Source: Coraliomargarita sp. CAG:312
GTDB lineage: Bacteria > Verrucomicrobiota > Verrucomicrobiia > Opitutales > Intestinicryptomonadaceae
Assembly (NCBI GenBank): GCA_000438015.1
Contig: FR901571.1
Coordinates: 1-11,116 of the forward strand
Reading direction: 5' to 3'
DNA: 11,116 nt
The notes under the pieces are model-generated. The model saw only the letters and a list, made by a program, of their open reading frames with translations, did not search any database and had not been told where the DNA came from. Below, piece by piece: positions 1 through 7,506 of the stretch. Positions within the stretch are counted from its first letter, which is position 1, and every line of letters begins with the position of its first letter. A program made the position numbers and the translations under genes.

Positions 1-1611
1 GTCTGAAAAAGCGCCAAGAATACATTTTTCAAGGGCTCCGCTACTAGCATTTTCCGGCTTTGGATTTAGGCGCGCCCGAGCAAGGCGCTCCAAATCGGCG
101 GCTATTGAAAATGCCTTGCGCGCGTTTGCTGCGTGTATGCCGTAGGTCCTGCAAAAAGAGTCGGAGAACGAGTTTGCTTTAGCCAGCGCGCAAAGTTTTA
201 AAATCTCTTCCGGTTCCGAATGCGCGCCCGCAGCCATTTCTTCGCGCTCCATATTTTTATAGGGGTCTGAAATCGGCAATTTTATTCTTCCGGCATCCAT
301 TATTGCCGCAATCATGGAGGTTTCCCGAATGCATCCGCGCCTTGAGCCCTCAACAAGTAGCTTCGCGTACCTAGGCTCCGTCGGGAAAGCGGCCATAACC
401 ATACCGTCTCCGGTAATTCCGCCATTGGCGCCCATTGCGCCAAGGCTTTGCAGCGTAATTTTTGCGCGCTCAACGGATTCTTCCGGAGGCTTCTCGAAAA
501 GTTTTAGATTTTCTATTTTCAATCCGCGGGCCGCCAGCCATAAGATTATCTGGCTCAAGTCCAAACGGGAAATTTCAGGCGTATTGTATTTGTCGAAGGA
601 TATTTCGTCATTTTGCCTCCACAATCTGACAGCGACACCTGGAGACGTTCTTCCGGCTCGCCCTGCCCTCTGGGTGGCGCTTGCCAAGCTAACGCGCTCG
701 ACAAGCAAAGTATTTACACCGCGCGCGGGATCAAAGCGCGCTACTTTAGCCAACCCAGAATCTATGACGTATTTAACGCCTTCAATTGTAAGCGACGTTT
801 CGGCTACGTTTGTTGAGACAATGACTTTGCGCCCAGAGCTCTTTGAAAGAATTTTATCTTGTGCGCGCGGTTCCAAATCTCCATGCAATGCATACACTTC
901 AAAGCCTTTCGACATTGGAGAAGCTAATATGCGCGACACTGTTTTTGAGATTTCGTAAACGCCAGGCATGAACACCAGAAAGTTTCCCGAATCGCTTTCG
1001 CGCGCCAGCCTTTCAAATTCCCTCGCCGCACAATCCCAAATGAACGCGCTCCTGTCCTTTGGTGGAGAATATCTGATATCAATTGGAAACAGCCTGGATC
1101 CGCACTCCAACTTTTCCGCACTGTCACCCAGGTACTTTACAAGGGCATCGGAATCCATCGACGCAGAACAAACCGCTATGACAATATCTTTCCGCAGAGT
1201 TTCTTGGGACCGCAAGGCGAGAGCAAGAGATATATCCGCATAGATGTTGCGCTCGTGGAATTCGTCGAAAACTATCGCAGAAACGCCCCTTAAAGAAGGG
1301 TCTTCCAGAATCATTCTTGCCAAAATTCCCTCCGTTAGAAATACGATTTTCGTGGAATCGTCGTAGTGGCGGTCAAAGCGGACATGCCATCCGGTATTCT
1401 CTCCGTAAAGGCTTGCCACTCCTTTTGCGAGCATTCTTGCCGCCACGCGGCGCGGCTGCAGCACAAGTATTCTGCCGCCCAATTTTTCAGCAAGCATTAC
1501 CGGCAACCGCGTCGACTTTCCCGATCCGGTGGGGGCTGAAATAACAAACCTTTTACACCCGCTGTCGGCTAGCCTGAATAAATCGTCTTTTAATGTGTCG
1601 ACCGGAAGCAT
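1..1611 (-). CDS. hrpB: HrpB-type DEAH-box ATP-dependent helicase, C-terminus beyond window
   Basis: Superfamily 2 helicase of the HrpB group; the family is predicted to unwind RNA using ATP, but its cellular role is poorly defined. The first 537 codons are present and open, with no stop before the window edge. Visible motifs: Walker A APTGSGKST at residues 26-34; motif II DEFHER at 116-121, the HrpB form of the DEAH box rather than HrpA's DEAHER; motif III SASMD at 149-153, where SAT is usual; and motif VI QRAGRAGR at 314-321. Residues up to about 537 cover both RecA-like domains and the start of the helicase-associated region. HrpB proteins are commonly about 800-850 residues, so roughly the last third, including the HrpB C-terminal domain, is missing here. 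The ATG lies 1 nt after the stop of the peptidase gene, and I see no Shine-Dalgarno sequence, so translation is probably coupled to that gene. Confidence 0.9.
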   Translation of the reverse strand, partial: MLPVDTLKDDLFRLADSGCKRFVISAPTGSGKSTRLPVMLAEKLGGRILVLQPRRVAARMLAKGVASLYGENTGWHVRFDRHYDDSTKIVFLTEGILARMILEDPSLRGVSAIVFDEFHERNIYADISLALALRSQETLRKDIVIAVCSASMDSDALVKYLGDSAEKLECGSRLFPIDIRYSPPKDRSAFIWDCAAREFERLARESDSGNFLVFMPGVYEISKTVSRILASPMSKGFEVYALHGDLEPRAQDKILSKSSGRKVIVSTNVAETSLTIEGVKYVIDSGLAKVARFDPARGVNTLLVERVSLASATQRAGRAGRTSPGVAVRLWRQNDEISFDKYNTPEISRLDLSQIILWLAARGLKIENLKLFEKPPEESVERAKITLQSLGAMGANGGITGDGMVMAAFPTEPRYAKLLVEGSRRGCIRETSMIAAIMDAGRIKLPISDPYKNMEREEMAAGAHSEPEEILKLCALAKANSFSDSFCRTYGIHAANARKAFSIAADLERLARARLNPKPENASSGALEKCILGAFSD

Positions 1612-1612
1612 T

Positions 1613-3226
1613 TTAAATTACTTTGAATATAAACGGATTTTTTGCTGCAGCCGAGGCGCATCTTTTTACGGCGCCAATGCCAACAGATTTTACCATGCTC
1701 TTTATGCGCCCGGCATTCTCGGCGGACCCTCGAAGAATCAATCCAGACGCCGCAGAATACGCTTGCGCCGCAGGGTCTTGCATTGCCGAATCTATGCGCG
1801 CGCAAAGCGATGTTTTTGCTGCATCAAATTTTTTTCGGTCAATTTTTCCCATGGAAAGTTCTTGGATTATACCAATAAATATCCCTTCAATTTCAGACAT
1901 TTGGCCTGAATTTGCAAAAGCGCCCAAAGACAAAAATCCGTTGTTTGAATTTGCGGTCCAAGACGCCCCGGCGGAATACGCCAGCCCGCAGCGTTCCCGT
2001 ACGCGCTCAAAGACAATTCCGTCCTCGCCGCCCAATATCTCCCTCAATACGCACATTGGATAGTAGTTTTCTGGATCGGAAAGGCCGCAGCACCCCATAG
2101 CCGCAAATATCGCCGACTGCACTTTGTCTCCTAGCGAAACGGTTTTTGAGACTTGGGATCCACACTTGAAAGCGCAAGGCTTAGGCTCGCGCATTTTCGC
2201 GGGATTCCCCATCTTTGAAAAAAACGACTCGCAGGCATCCAATACTTCGGGCGGGTCAAAAGTTCCGCAAGCGCACAATACAGTTCGCCGCGCGCAAAAT
2301 ATAGACGACAAAATTTTCCCCGCGTCTTTGGCCGACGCCTTCCTGACTGCAGCCGCATCTCCGTCTGAATTAGAAGAAAGAGGATTTTCCCTTCCGCAAA
2401 ATTCCCTTCGCAAGAACTCAAAAGCTGCTGTTTGAAAATCGTCCATGTCTTCAGAGATATCCGCCGCCAAAGCGCGCCTTTCAGCCTCGAAGGTTTTTTG
2501 GTCGATGCGCAAGCATGTAAGCGAATCCCCCAATATTTCAGCGGAGGTGCGCCAGTGGTCGGGGAGAGATTCGACAAACACCGACGCAGTGGCATCGCCG
2601 AAAGAGCTGTTGAAAGAAATTCCTCGGGACTCTATCAAGTCCGCAAGTTCCGCCGCATTGCGCCGGCGCGTGTCCCTCAATATTGAAAGCGCCGCAAGGC
2701 CTTGGATATCGCGCAGCCTACGCTCCAATACTTGCGCCCCGCCGAGAGCTGTCGCGCGCAGGTGCAACTTTGGAAAATTACGCCTGGGCATCAATATAAG
2801 CCGCACGCCGTTTGAAAGCTCTACGATTTCGTCTTCCTGCTTGACTGCCTGCGAAGCGCGTTTATTTCTCCGAACCTTAGATGTCGGCAACAAAAGGGCG
2901 CTCGTAGATTTGTTTTCGTCAAAATTCCGCGCGCAAATATCCGCAGCCTCCTGCGGGGCAAGGCGCTCAAGAAAATCTATGTAAGGCTTGCAAATAGGAG
3001 CGTCCAGAGACGGATACTTTAGATTCAAGAAAGAATCCGCCAATACCGAAGAATTCCGGGTCGAATTTGCCGCGGCAACAAGGGAATTAACCTTGTATTT
3101 TAGGATTTCTCCCCTTGAAACGGAAAAATTTAAAACCTCTTTTTTTACAGCTTCGAGAGCGCGCTCCGCATTTCCGGGAGCGCATTCAAAAAAGAAAGTG
3201 GCCACAACCTCCCCGCGCGAACGCAT
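1613..3226 (-). CDS. M16 peptidase, C-terminal fragment with inactive second M16 unit
   Basis: This is the 537-residue downstream fragment of the split peptidase. Residues 1-115 complete the first M16 unit. A second unit begins near residue 130 (ELSNGVRLILMPRR). At the place of HxxEH it has A179-L-S-I182-L183, so it has no zinc site, while the following NAAELADLIESRGISFN segment aligns with the M16 family. The later RERCGLAYS segment at 410-418 matches the conserved M16_C substrate-binding region. The first ATG (3226) is an internal methionine of the ancestral protein and has no visible ribosome-binding site. It lies about 20 nt after the premature TAG, so low-level reinitiation is possible but speculative. 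Confidence 0.7.
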   Translation of the reverse strand: MRSRGEVVATFFFECAPGNAERALEAVKKEVLNFSVSRGEILKYKVNSLVAAANSTRNSSVLADSFLNLKYPSLDAPICKPYIDFLERLAPQEAADICARNFDENKSTSALLLPTSKVRRNKRASQAVKQEDEIVELSNGVRLILMPRRNFPKLHLRATALGGAQVLERRLRDIQGLAALSILRDTRRRNAAELADLIESRGISFNSSFGDATASVFVESLPDHWRTSAEILGDSLTCLRIDQKTFEAERRALAADISEDMDDFQTAAFEFLRREFCGRENPLSSNSDGDAAAVRKASAKDAGKILSSIFCARRTVLCACGTFDPPEVLDACESFFSKMGNPAKMREPKPCAFKCGSQVSKTVSLGDKVQSAIFAAMGCCGLSDPENYYPMCVLREILGGEDGIVFERVRERCGLAYSAGASWTANSNNGFLSLGAFANSGQMSEIEGIFIGIIQELSMGKIDRKKFDAAKTSLCARIDSAMQDPAAQAYSAASGLILRGSAENAGRIKSMVKSVGIGAVKRCASAAAKNPFIFKVI

Positions 3227-3274
3227 TATTTCGTAGTCTATGGAATCTATATTTCGTAGTCTATGGAATCTATA
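3227..3274. repeat. Exact 23-bp tandem duplication inside the M16 peptidase gene
   Basis: Two identical, directly adjacent 23-bp units occupy 3228-3250 and 3251-3273, and the period-23 identity extends one base on each side. Because 23 is not a multiple of three, the second copy shifts the reading frame. On the minus strand it makes a TAG at 3247-3249. The single-copy state gives one continuous M16 open reading frame, so the duplication is the derived state. Confidence 0.95.
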
Positions 3275-4146
3275 AGGGGCGAGCCGTATTTTAGGCGCCT
3301 TGATATTCTAGAGGAGTTTCCCCCTGCGAGAGCAAAACACCATGCCTCAGAAGCCGCGATTTCCCGGAAGCCAACATTCGCGAATCTAAACGACAACGCA
3401 CCTCTGGCGATATCGGTCTTGCCAGATATGGAAACGGAGCGCGGGCAGATTTGCTCAGGCTCAGGTTGCGGCGCGGCCTGCAAGAATCCTTTACAGGTTT
3501 CTCCGCCGAAGAAGCGCCGCGCCATGCGCAAGAAATCAGCGTCTGGCAAATCCGACACTCCTATCAACATCATATTTCCTGGCGAATATTTTCTGGAATG
3601 GTAGGATGTTAAATCACCCAAGGAAAGCGATTCAAAAAGCTTGCGCTCCCCTATTACCGGAAAACGCATCGGGGAAACTTCGAACATTGCGCGGTTGAGC
3701 GACGAAATTAGGACATCGTCTAAATCGTCTGAGCACATGTCTATTTCTCTCAATATGACATCCCGTTCCAGCTTGAAAGATTCAGCTTCAAATGCCGGCG
3801 AAAACATCATGTCGGAAAGAGCCTCCAGCGCTTTTTCAAGCGAATGCGGCGGACAATCTACGCAGTAAACGGTCCTATCGTAGAAAGTATAGGCGTTTAT
3901 CGCCGCACCCAGTTTTGAAAATAATTCGGACATTTCACGCTTAGTGCGGGAACCAGCTCCGTTAAAGACCATATGCTCCAAGAAATGCGAAACGCCGCAC
4001 CCAGAAAACTCGTCCTCGTCGGCGCTTCCGGAACGCACACAAAGCCTTACGGAAGCCGAAGCCCCGGGATAACTGCGACAATATCCCACGGAAAATCCGT
4101 TATCCAACCTAAATTCGGACGTCAATTTTGGATATCTAAAATCCAT
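3247..4146 (-). CDS. M16 peptidase, N-terminal fragment with zinc-binding site
   Basis: This is the 299-residue upstream fragment of the split peptidase. The zinc and catalytic motif H54-F-L-E57-H58 (HxxEH) is intact, and E134 in the ERDVILREI segment is at the expected distance for the third zinc ligand. The M16 N-domain occupies roughly residues 8-160 and the start of the M16_C domain roughly 180-299. The fragment stops inside M16_C, just after the SSRISRRL segment that normally precedes the substrate-binding strand, so the fragment alone should not fold as a complete peptidase. The ATG directly follows the TAA of the secreted-protein gene (TAAATG), which fixes this start and suggests translational coupling. 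Confidence 0.75.
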   Translation of the reverse strand: MDFRYPKLTSEFRLDNGFSVGYCRSYPGASASVRLCVRSGSADEDEFSGCGVSHFLEHMVFNGAGSRTKREMSELFSKLGAAINAYTFYDRTVYCVDCPPHSLEKALEALSDMMFSPAFEAESFKLERDVILREIDMCSDDLDDVLISSLNRAMFEVSPMRFPVIGERKLFESLSLGDLTSYHSRKYSPGNMMLIGVSDLPDADFLRMARRFFGGETCKGFLQAAPQPEPEQICPRSVSISGKTDIARGALSFRFANVGFREIAASEAWCFALAGGNSSRISRRLKYGSPLIDSIDYEI

Positions 4147-4797
4147 TTAGTTTCCCAGGGCACCGCCTTTTGTGTTAAAAATGCTTCCGCCTTGGAATAT
4201 GTTGGCTTTGTCTTTTGAATAAGATGCGTCAGGCTTTTGGAGAATGGTTTTAGTCTCCACCATGCCTTTGAAGTTTCTAGCAGGTGCGTCGATATAGCGC
4301 AAACCTACCGACGACATCACAATGCCTTTGTCTGCCCGAAAGAACGAATCGTTTTGGATGTCATATGCCAAAAACATATACAGCGGACGCCAAACGACTG
4401 TGTTGCCGTCTAAAATGCCTATATAGCGCGTTATCTTATCGTTTAAGGTATGTATGTCTAAAACGAGCTTGTCACCGTCCAAATACATATAGCAGCGCGT
4501 ATCGATGCTTTGCCCCTGAACTAAAATCTGCCCGCTGCCAACAAGCTTAGGCAAAGCCGAAGCCTCCGTTGGAATATAGCGCTGTTCCACGGCAGCCGCC
4601 ATAATTTCCTCGCCGTTGATAGACACGCTCTGAGACCCCGTCCAAGAACCTATGTAAACGTTGAACGCCTCTTCAATATTCCTAAACATAACACCGGAGA
4701 AAGCATTTGTAAAAGCGGAATTTCCGCTTGGAGCTTCCATAGCGCTAGCGCAAACAGAAATGGCTAATAAAACAATTATTGCGATTGGTCTTTTCAT
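4147..4797 (-). CDS. Secreted protein of unknown function
   Basis: I do not recognise a family for this 216-residue protein. It begins with a typical Sec signal peptide: K2-R3, a hydrophobic stretch at about 4-15, and a likely signal peptidase I site after Ala-Ser-Ala at 17-19. C16 is preceded by Ile-Ser-Val, which does not fit a lipobox, so a lipoprotein is unlikely. The mature part (about 197 residues) has no further membrane segment. It has alternating polar and hydrophobic stretches suggesting beta strands, including YIGSWTGSQ, VEQRY, RCYMYLDGDKLVLDI and RYIGILDGNTVVWRPL. This is reminiscent of small lipocalin-like beta-barrel proteins (DUF1579-like), but that is only a guess. The gene is 7 nt after the YvlD-like gene and ends directly at the peptidase start codon, so an envelope role linked to those neighbours is possible. 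The ribosome-binding site is only a weak purine run. Confidence 0.75.
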   Translation of the reverse strand: MKRPIAIIVLLAISVCASAMEAPSGNSAFTNAFSGVMFRNIEEAFNVYIGSWTGSQSVSINGEEIMAAAVEQRYIPTEASALPKLVGSGQILVQGQSIDTRCYMYLDGDKLVLDIHTLNDKITRYIGILDGNTVVWRPLYMFLAYDIQNDSFFRADKGIVMSSVGLRYIDAPARNFKGMVETKTILQKPDASYSKDKANIFQGGSIFNTKGGALGN

Positions 4798-4804
4798 CTT
4801 TTTT

Positions 4805-5293
4805 CTAAATATCGATCACATCGGAATCGTCGCCGTCCGAATTTTTTCTGTTGTTTTTATTAAAGGCAGCCCTGATTGTGCGCTCCGAACGGGCCATCGC
4901 AATTCCCCAAGACAAGACAGACACCAAAAAAGACGCCCAAAGGGCTGCCCAGTAGGAACCGACTATGATGCCGTCGCCCGGCACCAACCTCGCCGCGAAA
5001 TATATTATCACCGCATTTATAAACAACATTCCTATGCCCATTGTGAATATTATAAACGGCAGCGTAAACACGACCAAAACCGGCTTTATTATCCAATTCA
5101 AGAACCAGATCATTACAACCAGGAACGCAAAGGAAAATATGTTGTTGAATTCTATGGCATTCGACGTAAGCCACGCCAACAGCAATCCCGCGGCGTTTAG
5201 CAGGCATGTGCGCCAAAAATTGAGTTCGATATGCCGCGTAATGCGAAAATCTCCGCTCGGCCCAGAGCCGTCATTATTTATGTCTATTTTCAT
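4805..5293 (-). CDS. YvlD / phage-holin-4 superfamily integral membrane protein
   Basis: A small membrane protein of 162 residues. Hydrophobic segments lie near residues 26-44, 50-69, 71-85, 86-101 and 110-133. The core FLNWIIKPVLVVFTLPF followed by the FINAVIIYFAARLVPG stretch matches the signature of Pfam Phage_holin_4_2 (YvlD family), where an N-x-x-I-[KR]-P motif precedes the third helix. Despite the family name these are usually chromosomal inner-membrane proteins of unknown function, and nothing around it suggests a phage lysis cassette. The roughly 20-residue polar N-terminus and the acidic C-terminal tail (NSDGDDSDVIDI) lie outside the family core. The start overlaps the end of rarA by 20 nt and has a real Shine-Dalgarno sequence, AAGGA at 5304-5300, 6 nt before the ATG, which supports this start. 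Confidence 0.85.
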   Translation of the reverse strand: MKIDINNDGSGPSGDFRITRHIELNFWRTCLLNAAGLLLAWLTSNAIEFNNIFSFAFLVVMIWFLNWIIKPVLVVFTLPFIIFTMGIGMLFINAVIIYFAARLVPGDGIIVGSYWAALWASFLVSVLSWGIAMARSERTIRAAFNKNNRKNSDGDDSDVIDI

Positions 5294-6620
5294 TTTTTAT
5301 CCTTTTTTTTATTTCGGCATAGATCTCCAGACGCTCCGCAATTTGTTTTTCGGAACCGTATGAAGTAGGATTGTACAATTTTACATTTTTCTCAAGATAA
5401 TCTTGCCCGCTTATAAAATTCGGGCAATCGTGGTTGTAGATGTATTCGGCGCCGTTTCCAAGGCTTCTGTTAAAAGCCGTATGCGAATCCCTAAGATGGG
5501 AGGGAACCGACTGGACAGGCTTCGTTTCTATCTCTTTTTTAGCCGCAAACAACGCATTGGTCACTGAATTGCTTTTTGGGGCGCACGCCAAAAAAATTGT
5601 AGCATGAGCCAAATTGAGTTCGCACTCCGGCAGCCCGACCCTCTCGCATGCGTCAAATGCGGCGTTGGCTATTAAAATCCCGCGGGAATCCGCCAGGCCG
5701 ACGTCTTCGCTTGCCAAAATTAAAAGTCGCCGCGCTATAAAACGCGGATCCTCGCCGCCAGCGAGCATTTTTGCGAGCCAATACATAGCAGCGTCGGGAT
5801 CGCATCCCCGGACGCTTTTTATAAATGCGGACACGGTGTTGTAGTGTTCGTCTTCCCTTCTGTCGTAGCGGATCCAGCGTTCTTTCGCAAAAATCTCAAC
5901 GTCAGACGAAGAAAGCGTTCCTCCGCCTCCGTGGGCAAGCACAATAGTCTCCAATGCGTTTAGAGCCCTGCGTATGTCTCCGTCGGAAATGGCGGCAATA
6001 GACGACAGCACAGAATCTTCAGCCCCAACTTTATACGCGCCCAAGCCTAACTGAACGTCAGTCAACGCCCTACGCAGCACCTTTACTATATCCTCCCTGG
6101 AAAGCGGTTCAAGTTTGAAAAGATGGCTTCTGGAAAGAAGCGGAGAATTTATGTAAAATCCTGGATTTTCTGTTGTAGCCCCTATGAGCCTGATGTTTCC
6201 GTCTTCCACATCCGGCAAAAGCAAATCCTGCTGAGCCTTGTTAAAACGGTGTATTTCGTCTATGAAGAGAATAGTTCGCTCGCTCTTCCTATAGCGTGCC
6301 GCGGCCAACTCCTCCCTGAGTTGCCCGACATTTGAAAGCACGGCGTTTACTTTTACAAAACGAGACTTTGTCTGTTTTGCTATCACTTCTGCCAATGTAG
6401 TTTTGCCGCATCCAGGAGGGCCGTAAAAAATAAGCGAGCCAAAGCTGTCGGACTCAACCAGCCTGGGCAGGAGACAGTCTTTGCCCAAAATGTGCCTATG
6501 GCCTACAATTTCCGACATTTTTTGGGGGCGCATGCGCACGGACAAAGGCGCCGAAAGCAAAACTTTCCCGGTTTTGCCCTTCTCTGGACCAAAATCAAGC
6601 TCAGCCGAATTATCCGCCAT
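5274..6620 (-). CDS. rarA: Replication-associated recombination protein A (RarA/MgsA), AAA+ ATPase
   Basis: RarA is a clamp-loader-like AAA+ ATPase acting on stalled replication forks and single-stranded gaps, in the family of eukaryotic WRNIP1/Mgs1. The 448-residue protein has the family's usual length. Visible features: the RMRPQ segment near residues 29-33, Walker A GPPGCGKT at 67-74, Walker B LFIDE followed by IHRFNKAQQD at 118-132, and sensor-1 region ATTENP at 147-152. The conserved C-terminal helical segments follow, including VRGCDPDAAMYWLAKML, RRLLILASEDVGLAD, FLACAPKSN and a VPSHLRDSH stretch. I chose ATG 6620 because known RarA proteins start shortly before this region. An in-frame extension to 6887 would run across thiD and lacks family similarity. 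No Shine-Dalgarno sequence is seen before ATG 6620, and a TATAAT element lies only 7 nt upstream, so a leaderless or very short-leader mRNA is possible. Confidence 0.95.
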   Translation of the reverse strand: MADNSAELDFGPEKGKTGKVLLSAPLSVRMRPQKMSEIVGHRHILGKDCLLPRLVESDSFGSLIFYGPPGCGKTTLAEVIAKQTKSRFVKVNAVLSNVGQLREELAAARYRKSERTILFIDEIHRFNKAQQDLLLPDVEDGNIRLIGATTENPGFYINSPLLSRSHLFKLEPLSREDIVKVLRRALTDVQLGLGAYKVGAEDSVLSSIAAISDGDIRRALNALETIVLAHGGGGTLSSSDVEIFAKERWIRYDRREDEHYNTVSAFIKSVRGCDPDAAMYWLAKMLAGGEDPRFIARRLLILASEDVGLADSRGILIANAAFDACERVGLPECELNLAHATIFLACAPKSNSVTNALFAAKKEIETKPVQSVPSHLRDSHTAFNRSLGNGAEYIYNHDCPNFISGQDYLEKNVKLYNPTSYGSEKQIAERLEIYAEIKKRIKNENRHK

Positions 6621-6720
6621 ATTTATATTATAATTGAGACAAAAGCATTTCTTGAAAGTTTTGTCAAATAATGCAATTCTTTGTTTAAAAGACTTTTTAA
6701 TGAATAAAGAAATAAAAACA
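6621..6720. promoter_or_regulatory. Divergent promoter region between rarA and thiD
   Basis: This AT-rich spacer must drive both divergent transcription units. On the plus strand, TTGTCA (6661-6666) and TTTAAA (6684-6689) are spaced 17 nt and form a plausible sigma-70-type promoter. It would start transcription near 6696, which favours ATG 6721 for thiD. On the minus strand, TATAAT (6632-6627) is a good -10, but I find no convincing -35 for it. The boxes are read by eye. Confidence 0.45.
6638..6665. promoter_or_regulatory. Inverted repeat, possible operator
   Basis: GACAAAA (6638-6644) and TTTTGTC (6659-6665) form a perfect 7-bp inverted repeat with a 14-nt spacer, roughly midway between the two divergent start codons. 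The right arm overlaps the putative -35 box of thiD (TTGTCA, 6661-6666), where a repressor could block RNA polymerase. Chance occurrence in AT-rich DNA is not excluded, and I do not recognise a known regulator's site. Confidence 0.3.
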
Positions 6721-7497
6721 ATGAAATGCGCCATGACAATCGCCGGGAGCGATTCCGGAGCGGGAGCGGGAATCCAAGCAGATATGCTGTCAATTGCCGC
6801 AAACGGCGTATACGCATGCACGGCAATTGCCGCAATAACAGCGCAAAATCCCGAAGGAGTGTCCGACATTTTAGCAGTCCCGCCCAAAACTCTGCGCGCG
6901 CAAATGGAAGCTATCGAATCTTTCTACAATCCCTCAGCCGCAAAAACCGGAATGCTGTTTAACGCCGAAATAGTAGGCTGCGTTGCAGATTTCTTTGAAG
7001 ATCACAAATCTATAAGGCTTGTTGTTGATCCCGTGATAATAGCAACCAGCGGCGCAAAACTTCTAAGCGACGACGCCGTTGAGGTTTTAAAAAACCGCCT
7101 TATACCCCTTGCGGAAGTGCTTACACCCAACCTTGACGAGGCCAGATTTTTGCTTGATTCCGGCAATATCGAAGACATAGAAATTGCTGCAAAAGAACTC
7201 GCCGGCAAATTTGGCGTTAATGTTTTATTGAAAGGCGGACACCTACCCGGAGACAATTTGACCGACACTCTTGCCCTAAAGGACGGCTCAATACACACAT
7301 TCAAATCCAAGAGGGTAAAGTCAACCAACACCCACGGCAGCGGATGCACGCTAAGCGCGGCGATTGCGGCTAATTTGGCAAAAGGGATGCCATTAAAAGA
7401 AGCCGTATTGAAAGCAAGAACTTATCTTCTTGCAGGCATAAAAAATCCGGTTAATCTCTGCGGGCAAAAATTTATAAACCACTTCTCTAAACCGTGA
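6721..7497 (+). CDS. thiD: Hydroxymethylpyrimidine/phosphomethylpyrimidine kinase (ThiD)
   Basis: ThiD phosphorylates HMP and then HMP-phosphate to HMP-PP, the pyrimidine half of thiamin. The 258-residue protein has the ribokinase-like fold markers of the family: the N-terminal TIAGSDSGAGAGIQAD motif at 6-21, the VVDPV strand, the TPNLDEA segment, LLKGGH, and the anion-hole/catalytic region THGSGC with C209 followed by TLSAA. I chose ATG 6721 because family members begin within a few residues of the TIAGSD motif and the length then matches (about 260). ATG 6700, seven codons earlier, is a real alternative, and neither has a strong ribosome-binding site. No TPP riboswitch is visible in the short leader, and no other thiamin genes are in the window. 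It leads a tight plus-strand cluster with radC and tsaD. Confidence 0.93.
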   Translation: MKCAMTIAGSDSGAGAGIQADMLSIAANGVYACTAIAAITAQNPEGVSDILAVPPKTLRAQMEAIESFYNPSAAKTGMLFNAEIVGCVADFFEDHKSIRLVVDPVIIATSGAKLLSDDAVEVLKNRLIPLAEVLTPNLDEARFLLDSGNIEDIEIAAKELAGKFGVNVLLKGGHLPGDNLTDTLALKDGSIHTFKSKRVKSTNTHGSGCTLSAAIAANLAKGMPLKEAVLKARTYLLAGIKNPVNLCGQKFINHFSKP

Positions 7498-7506
7498 ATA
7501 AGAAAT

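Larger units (their letters stand above)
1613..4146 (-). pseudogene. Two-domain M16 (pitrilysin/insulinase) zinc peptidase, frameshifted by a 23-bp duplication
   Basis: This locus reads as one M16 metallopeptidase gene interrupted near its first third. The upstream part has the inverted zinc motif HFLEH. The downstream part continues the same M16_C domain and then holds a second, catalytically degenerate M16 unit, the usual layout of two-domain M16 proteins. The two frames meet at an exact 23-bp tandem duplication (period-23 run 3227-3274). In the present sequence the first frame ends at TAG (3247-3249). Taking out one 23-bp unit gives an uninterrupted reading frame of 836 codons, joined as ...DSIDYEI-MRSRGEV..., with no residue lost. 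No signal peptide is seen, so the protein would be cytoplasmic. It sits in an operon between a secreted protein gene (0-nt gap) and hrpB (1-nt gap). It is either a recent inactivation, a reversible on/off switch, or an assembly or culture artefact. Confidence 0.85.

Noticed and set aside
314..958. 214-codon plus-strand open frame
   Set aside because: It is antisense to hrpB, whose helicase motifs are continuous through it; the translation resembles no family and has no promoter or ribosome-binding site.
4805..5293. Phage lysis holin
   Set aside because: The family name includes holin, but the protein matches the chromosomal YvlD group and no endolysin or phage gene is nearby.
6634..6720. Earlier TTG (6634) or ATG (6700) start for thiD
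   Set aside because: The upstream residues are outside the ThiD family and most of them overlap the putative promoter. ATG 6700 remains possible but would leave almost no leader.
6621..6887. N-terminal extension of rarA by 89 codons
   Set aside because: It would cross the divergent promoter and the thiD coding sequence, and known RarA proteins start close to ATG 6620.
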